NCBI RefSeq assembly: GCF_001949145.1
Contig: NW_019091567.1
Coordinates: 328,487-391,020 of the forward strand
Direction of reading: 5' to 3'
Length of the DNA stretch: 62,534 nt
From: Acanthaster planci
Lineage: Eukaryota > Echinodermata > Asteroidea > Valvatida > Acanthasteridae
The position numbers and the translations under genes are program-made. The notes beneath the pieces are model-generated. The model had not been told where the DNA came from and ran no database searches. It was given only the letters and a program-made list of their open reading frames with translations. Positions 52,601 through 61,600 of this stretch are shown piece after piece. Position 1 is the first letter of the stretch, and the number at the start of each line of letters is the position of its first letter.

Positions 52601-55600
52601 TTCATTATCTCACCTCCTTGGACCAATCTGGATAGTTACACTGATCATCCCACTTGCTGCCATTGGTTTATAGTTTCACTGATGGTCTCCACTGCTGCCA
52701 CCAATTTGAATAATTTCACTCCTTATCCCACCTGCTGCCACCAATTTTGAGTAGTTTCACTCCATATCCTACATGATGCCATCAATTGGATAGTTTCACT
52801 CCATTTTCCCACCTGATGCCACCAATTTGTATAGTTTCACTTCCTATCCCACCTTCTGCCACCAATTTGAATAGTTTCACTTCATATCCTATATGGTGCC
52901 ACCAATTTTGATAGTTTCACTCCTTTTCTACCTGCTGCCACCAATTTGAATAATATCACTCCTTATCCAACCTGCTGCCACCAAATTGAATAGTTTTACT
53001 TCCTATCCCACCTTCTGCCACCAAGTTGAATAGTTTCACTCTTTATCCCACCTGATGCCAAAAATTTTAATTATTGCTCAGCTTATCCAATGCATTGTTG
53101 GGGCATAGTTCATAGTTTGTTAGGGCATACAATAGTTCATGGTAACATATTTATTTTGGCATAATTGTTGCACAAAGTCTATGTACGGTATACCTCTAAA
53201 GTCTTAAAATGGAGGTTTCTCAGTTTTCTCGTTTTCTTTTTATTGACAGAGCTACATAGAGATTATCCCACCTGCTGCCACCAGTTTGATCACTGATAAG
53301 TCACTGCATGCGAGGCTCTCCAGCCTCCTGCCTCGTATGACCAAACTATGTCTTACTGTCTTTAAGAAATGCCCCTATCCTGCTCTCACGGTGGCAGTGG
53401 ATGAATTCACAGGTATGGACCTCAGCTTTTCAATGTCAGTTTTTTGGGGGGAATGCTAAGTTTGCTTTTGCCTTTTCGGGTTTCTGTTTTGTGGACTTGA
53501 TGGAGTTCAGTAGTCTGTTATGTGAACTCCTTGTCAGTAAAGGGCACATAAAAGGTTTGCTGTCATTTCAAAGTTAAGTTAAGGGAATAGATTGAAGTAT
53601 ATACAACACATTTTCCTTGGAATGTGCACAAAATGTGCTATTGTGTAGTTGTACTTCTTTCCAATTTTTGTTGTAACAAACTTATTTAGTGTGGTAATAC
53701 AACTGGCACTGTAAGCCTTGAAGTCGGTGTACTTGTGATCCAGTCACTAAAGTTTTTCGTATTTCAGCGTCAGAAAGAGTTGGAGTCGCATCATACTTTT
53801 CTTACTTTGTATATTAATTTGTTGTAGGAGAAATTGTGTCTGGTGTCAAAGAGCTGCAGAGTTTAGATGTCTCAAAGGTAGGACTGGCAGAAGTTGAACG
53901 AAATCTTGAAATTACACTGACACGTGTCAAAGAACCACTTGGTCACTGCTGTTTCTGGTACCCATGGCAAGATATATTTCTTCACTTTGGTGGATTAATC
54001 TTTTTCTCAACATTCCCAAATACTCAATCGTACAATTCCTAAAAACAGTAACTGGATTGCACCAATGCAGTTGTAAGAGCAAGAACATGTTGAACAGGCG
54101 TTGCAAATTTGGCCAAGTTCCATACAGCTAAGGTGCTTGTTTTCTTGGTCGCAGGAAGCGGATAAGGAGAAACAGAAGACCCAGGTTCATCGCATACAGC
54201 AGAGGAAGAGGAAGGCCCTAGCTGATCTATTCAGATACCTGACTACCATTGGTATGTGATAAGTCTCGCTGAAAAGTCGCATATACTCTGTTTAGGGTTG
54301 GATGTGCTGGTGTCTGTCAGTATGTGCCTCGGATACCTATCTATTTGCCTGCTGGGGGTAGGTCCGGCAAGAGCTTTTTGTCTTTCACTTATATAAAGTG
54401 AAAAACACTTCCCTCGAAAAGGTCAAAAGGTCCATCATGGTTATCCGGCTTCCAAAAAATCTGCAAGCTTTTTATGGGTAGGGAGCAATGGCAGTCTGAG
54501 TAATTTCTCTTTTGATTTTTCTTGATCACTCCAGGGTTGTCTTACAAGAAGGGTCTGACATTGGCCAGACCAGCCAATCAGAACAAAGCCATGTTGCTAC
54601 CGCCAGTGGATCTTACTGTTGCTTTGGAAACGGAGGATGCAATGATGAGGTAAATGTTGTAAAACCTACAAGGCATGTTTCAGCAGGTGTTGCCATTACA
54701 TGGTTCATTTTGTTAGGATGTGGTCAATTTTTTAAAGATCTGTTCAATTTTCTTCTCAGCTTCGGCCACTCAGAGACAGTCTCCTTTTGGGCAGGGTGCC
54801 AGCATCATTTTGTCAAGTCCATAGCCAGAAGGGCTGCTTTGGAGGCGGCCCTAGCTGCGCCTTCCAAGGTACTCAAAGATTCCCCTGTGCCAAGTGTTAC
54901 ATAGGAAACAGTGCATTTTTAGTGGCATTGCACTTGTGTGTATGGTCATTTGCTTAAACTTGATGCGCATGTGCCGTTTGTAAAGTCACAACACTTCGTT
55001 AGTCAAAGAGATGTTAAGTGCATGTGTCTGACCTGATTGTGAGTGCAGAGTTTCTCCTGTGATGCACTCTGATAGCTTGGGATTTCATCCTATTCCTGAA
55101 AGTTAAACTTCCATGGATCTGGATGCTGAGAAGTTTAATCCAGTTTCCAAGGTGATCGATGGAACTGCCAGTCTAGATATTTATAGGGAGCCAGATTGGC
55201 ATGGTGGTTCTTTCCTGATCTTTCCCCTCCTCAGCCCCGGTTTTGATTCTTAGGCTGCTTCCTAATCTGTTGTCTAGAGCTAGGTCAAGGACTTTGCTTT
55301 CATGAGAAATGTGTTGAGACACCGAGACATTAAACCTAGCCGTAGTTAGCTCTGGAAGGCTGTTTTGGACACAGCCTTAGGTCAGCCCACATATGGACTG
55401 GTTGTTTTGTTTCTATCTGATTCAGTGGGTTTCACTCAGAAGATTGTTTTGGCTTCTTCTCCCACCTCTAAAGCTGTAGCGTCGTCTCACTGTCTCCTCT
55501 TGACAGGTATCCGCAGGCTGGCCAGCTACAGTGCCTGGGACATTTTTCAGCAATCCTTGATTTCATCACCAGAAACGATTTTACAAATTTGTCTTCTCTC

Positions 55601-58600
55601 GTTAGGAATTGGGCATCGGCAACATTGAGCGGTGCAAGGGTTTCACGGAGCATCTCTCGCTGTTGGCCACCACACAGAGACAAGACATCGTCGGCCTCGC
55701 CGAGGGGCTGGTACAGATGAGGTAAGGCTTGAAAACCCTGAGCAAAACGGCCCCGTCGCAGCACAAAGACAGACACGTGCCAGATACCAAGAGCTCACAC
55801 TTGAAGCTGGGATGCCATGACTCAGAATTGTGTTTGTGCAGTGCACAAGATGTAATGACTTGGCATGAATGGGTACCAGCTGAAATGCTATATTGCCCAT
55901 GACTGGTTCTCAAGTGATCTTTGGTCAGCACTTAAACGTGTCAAGGAATGTATGGAGCTTTTGGCCCTAGTTTTGCCATCAGCATTCAGGCACACAAGCT
56001 GTCAGAATGAAACCAATAGATCGGGGAAAAAATTCAAGAAAAATTCTGTTTGTTGTAAGTCTATAAGAAGATCAATGTAGTTGGATACTTCTTGCACATC
56101 TTGTCTCTTTTAGTCACATTCCAATTTTTATAATTGTATTTTTGGAAGATCTGTGCTGAACCAGTTGCGGCAGCTCAAAGTCCCTGCAGATCACCGTGGC
56201 AACGACCCCGTGCTGCCTCATCAGGAGAGCACGGCTGCCTGGGTCGCAACTTCCAAGGAGCTGGTCGACCTGTCGCGGGAGACAGCCCGCCAGTACCTCC
56301 TACTCCTGGACTGCTGCCCGCAGAAGTTGGAAGGGGCTCCAGCTGCGACCCCACTGCCCAGAGAATGGCTGGCTGCCATGGATACTGCCAGGAAGGGAGA
56401 TGAATTGTGGGTGGCGACAAGGGACAAACTACAAGTAAGACTGTGCCCAGAATCTTGACTGTACAACTAGATCGAGGTCTCTGCCAGTTGCAAAGATGTC
56501 GGGACTTGCTGTACATATAATGTGACTTTATCTCTGTAAACCTGTCCCATATCTGAAGTATCTTATTGAGCTCTCTCATTTTCATGTGATTGATGGTAAA
56601 TGTATAACTTAGTTATATCTGGATGCTTTGAGTTTATTAAGTTGCTTGCTAATAGCTCAATAGTATCCAGATATTTTGCAGATATTTGGATATAACAGTT
56701 TTTATTCAGTGGATTTGTGCCAAGTTCATTATGGTTGGACAATAGCCAGTGGTATTTTGTGACAGACTTTTGAAATACGCATTTGTGTAGAATATAGGTT
56801 GCCTTTTAATCCTGCAGTGGATGTATTTCCTCACTGCTACAGGAATGCCAAAGTATTCTGGAGATGGCAAACCAGACAGTTGAGCCAAGAGCCAGCCAGT
56901 TGGTACAGGATCACGATATTTCTCTGCTATTCTGGTGAGTACAAAAAACCTCAGCAAAGTAGAAAGCTCTAAAGCTCCATCAGGAACAAACATTTCAACA
57001 TGTTTGCTTTTCCTTGTTACCATAGTACATTTCCAGCCAGTTAGGCACCATTTCAAAATTCTTATTGGGTAGGGTGTCAGACACCACTGTCCGACCGATA
57101 CATTTATTATCGGTTGGCTATCAGGTTAAGTGCTCTCAAGTGGCCAATTCTAACTGATAAATGCTTTTTATTGCATTACTTCCAAGGCTATGTGGTTTCA
57201 GTGGAGCCACACCCCCTCCATTGTTCACTCAATACATGTCGCTGTTATCAGTCGGATGGCCCTGTCCTGTGGTCAACCGATAGGTTTTTTGTAATGATGC
57301 CTTCGTGCAAAATAAACCATCTCATCTGATTGAAAAGTTGAGTAAAGATCGATTTAAACTTCATTTTCTTGAAAAACTCATTTCGCTCAAAGGAAGAGCT
57401 GTTTTAAAGTCTTGGCAGCTCCTCTTAAAAGGCACGTGCACAGTGGCCATTTTGAAGGTACTGACCAACCTGTAATAAGAAATGTGCTGTGTTAGTACCC
57501 AAAAGAACTGACTCCGATTGAACTGACGTCATGTGGAAACCCAACATAACGCCTTTGCTTAAAATCCTAATAGGAGTGACTTGCAACTCATAGACGACAC
57601 CTTTGAGAAGCTGGAGATGGTCTCGGATGCCTTTGCCGACCTGGAGCAGCTCTTCACCCTCCCCCGGGGTGGGGAGAGATCCTACCTGGCGACTATGCTG
57701 ACGGAGACCAGGCAGAGACTGCTGCAGACGGCGCTGCAGTACGCACGCTGGAAACGCTGGCTGGTCTGCGTTGGGGAAGGAGGAGAGGAGGAACCAGGGG
57801 ACGAGGACGAAATGGAGACGGCAGAGAAGGGTAGGTTGCCAAGATATCTATTGTTGAGTGGGAACTCCTTGCACAAGTTAGAATTGAATGTGAACAATTG
57901 CAGATAAATAGATCTCAAATTACTGTCTGGTCAGCCAGCACTGCCAAAAGACTTTTTTAATCAAACCTTTATAGATATTTTTCAGCTCCATCTAAGAAAG
58001 GCGTCAAAATTGGCTGAAACCAAGTTCTTTTGAAAAAAGCAATGTGTAATCTGGAGCTTTTCAGATGAGCAACTGATGTGAACTAAAGATCTCTCCAATA
58101 TCAGGATATTTAGACTCTGAAACTGCTGTACCTTGACAACTGATGCGCGCACCTGTAATTTGGGACATTCAGGTTATATAGCGTTGTCTTTTTTCAGGTC
58201 CATTGCTGACAGATTTTGCTAATCGGACTGAGTCAGTTCTAGCCAGTGTTCTCTTGGCTGTGCAGGGCATTGTGAAATCCCACCGCCGGACTCAAGCAGG
58301 CAGCCAGCCACCGCTGGAGGAGACTCTCTCGGCAGAAAGGGAGACCACTGAGGAAGGTATGGCTGACTTGAACGGCGCACCAGTGAAACTCATTTTTCAT
58401 ACCCAAATGGCAGCGCGAGGGAATACCAGAAAGGCTCTTGGTTATTTTGGATTCAAATTTTGTTACCCTTGCAGAGGAAGAAGACTTTGACCTCCAGGAG
58501 GGCCACCTCGTCAAGCATCTCAGCACTGCATTGGGCCAAGATGCTGTCACCCTTGACGTGGGTCGAGTGTCAAAGGTCATGGGGTCATTGTTGTTGGACC

Positions 58601-61600
58601 TCAGAGAGATGAGGGACGACTGCCATTCAACGAGGGGAATTTGGGTATGTAGAGAAATTGATTTGAAATGGTAGCTGTAGGTTTTTTTGAAGTATAACGT
58701 TTGGTATCTCTCTTCGTCAGATCTTTCATTTTGAAAGTCTGAGAGTTGCATGTGTTTTCTCCCCTCTTCTTTGCAGGAATTCAATGCCTGCACTGCTCTC
58801 ACTCTCAGACTGGTACCCGTACTTCATCAGTACCTTGGCCTTGTAGCCTTCACCCTGAACCAGACTGTCGCATGCCACAGGACGACATGCAAACTGCTGT
58901 CCGTACTACTTGGAATATTTTCTGAGCTGGCTGCAAAGGTACAGTACTTTGGAAAAATAGTTCAAGCACATGTCAGCTTGACTGTGGGTTTATCATTCTG
59001 CGTAGATGGGATCTGTTTCAGTCCAAGCTTTCCAGTAGGTCAAAGGAGTTTTGTTTTTAGTTCAGTTTTCGATTATAGCTGCCAAAGTGTGACCTCCAGA
59101 ATTGCGGTATCTGGCGTTGTGGAATTCTTGTGCACAATATTTGTTTACAGGGCGTTTGGAAATAAAACCAACTTCTTCCACAGGAAGCTGAAGTCAGAAG
59201 TTTGATCATCAAAGTGACTTTGAGATGAACAGTTCTGTTTTTTTTTAATGGAGACTCAAATAGTGTATGTGGTCAGAGCTGATGTTGCCTCTGCAATAGT
59301 CGTATTAGTTTATCCATTCCAGGGTTGCCAAAGTGATATCTTGCTTTGTTATCTTCGTTTCAGACGTGTTCAAATCTCAAGCACATCAATTCTACCTCAG
59401 CTTCAGTGTCAAAATAGGCGTCATAATTTTTTTTTTATGTTGTTGCCTTTTTGTTTCCCAAATTCCAGGGTTTCTGTTTACCTGCTGAATATTCTGACGA
59501 GGTTGGCGGGGAGGGAGCCACCCAGTTCCAAGACATCGAAGGAGGTGGCATCGGGGAAGGGGAAGGAATGAAGGATGTCAGCGATCAGATTGAAAATGAG
59601 GAACAGGTAAAAAAAAAACAGGTGTAGGGCTGAAAGAGGTTGCACATTTTCAACGTTGTTTTCATTTCAATGCGTACAAAACGGTTGAGTTCTTGCATTG
59701 GCCCTCCAATGCACACAACGGTGGTCACTGTCAAGGTGCATCAATGCCATAGATGCTGTAGTACTGAGACTTAGGGTGTGGCTATGAGTTGCGGCTGCAG
59801 CTGACTCAGACGTGCAGGATCATGGAAGCCGTTGGCTCTTGGGTCAGGCCACTTGCCGTGGACATGTGTGGTACTCTCGATCAACTGATTTGACCGTGGT
59901 CCAATACGACGTCAGGCCCTTTTTGTTTGTGTCAACTAAAAATTCGTTCAATGGTAAAATGAATGAAATGCGAGATGTCACAAGTTTTGGAGAGTAAGAT
60001 TACTTCCATGCCTTTCTGTTGGTGTTTTGGCCTGATATGATTCCATTGTTTGCATAATATATCCAGGGAAAATGATAAGTGCTGAGACTCAGTAGCATGT
60101 TTGGTAAATCCTCACAGGTTCAAGACACCAAGAAACCTGGTGAGAAGCAAGACGAGCAAGACTTCTCCAACCAGCCCGATGTCAAGGATGAGGAGCAAGG
60201 CATTGAGATGTCGGAGGATTTCCAAGGGAAGCTCCACGATGCGGAAGCCAAAGGTATGACCAGGAACGGCTCGCTGGGAGTTTGGGGGGACTGTAGATCC
60301 CAAAATGCCTTAATGTGGTCAAACATCACCAAGCTACTTTAACATTAGATAGAAGACGTCCAGATTGGTTATTTTGTGTCTATGGCTTCATTAATTGCCA
60401 GTAGCACTCCAAGGATAAAAAGCCATAGCCATTGACGGCAGTGATGGTTTGGGACTCAGGCTATCGTACATCAATAGGGATTTCTCTGAGTCCAATGAAA
60501 CCGAATTGCCAGAGTACCGGCCAACAGCAGCATGTGTCGTGCAGCATTTTTGACCGGTTACCCAATGTTGCTCAGCAGTGGCAAAAGCAGAATTTTGGTA
60601 TTGTGCCTGTTCAGATGTCGAAAACTCTGACGAGGATGACGGTGACGACGAACACGAGATGGACAAACAGATGGGAGAGGTGGACCAGCCAGGGGCCGAC
60701 ACGCTGGACGAGAGAATGTGGGGTGACAAAGAGGACGACGAGGATGAAGAGGGGAAAGACGGAAAGAAGAAGGAGGAGTTTGGAGAAGGCAAAGGAGAGG
60801 AGAAGCAGACGGACTTGGTAGCCAAGGATGACAACAAAGGTATGCATCTCATTTAACGTCCAAAACAAAAAGAAACTTGCATCGCCCCCCAAAATTGGTT
60901 GAATCTGGATTCGAACCTCGGACCCTTGAATTACCTTTCAGTTTGTCCATTTGCCTGAAATTTAACTTTGACATCGGCCCTCCCTCAAATTGTTGATTAT
61001 CTTGACTTTGTTGTGGTGCCAGTCGGGCACATCATTGTCTTTCTTGTGTTGTGGACCAGGGGTTGTCCCACCTGAAAATTGCCCAACTCAAAATCTTGGA
61101 GGTGGTGAAAAATTTGCTTCTAATGGAAGAGTTCCCGTCTTCGTCTGTAGGAGCCGCAGATGACAAAGGGGACAATGAAAAACAGGGAAAGGAAGGTGAA
61201 GACGAAATGGGAGAGAACAACGAGAACCAGAAACCAAACAACCTGGAACCACAGGATGAGGTAAGTTGTGGGGATACAGGTGTCACTAGTTTGTAGAGGT
61301 TTTTTTTTTTATCAAGAATCATGAGATTTGAAAATCTGTTTACACTTCAAAAGTCCTAAAGGTATGTCCTTCATATATTATATCTCCGGGTGTGGTTATT
61401 AATGAAAATTGTTTAAGAAGTTCAGTCTGGGTTTTTTCGTGTAAGAGACATTTTTAAATGTACCCTCATACACATTTGAAGGGAACCGTTGTGAATTTGT
61501 TAGATTAATGCAGTAAGATGAAACTATATTATGGCACATTCCTTGCACTTTGACTTTCAAAGGACATCAAGCGCCAGGCCGTGTAACAGTGGTGGGGCTC

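Noticed and set aside
58060-58150. Possible box C/D snoRNA in a midasin intron
   Set aside because: TGATG- and CTGA-like motifs are present, but no proper RTGATGA box with paired terminal stem was found. A scan of the other introns by eye also gave none.
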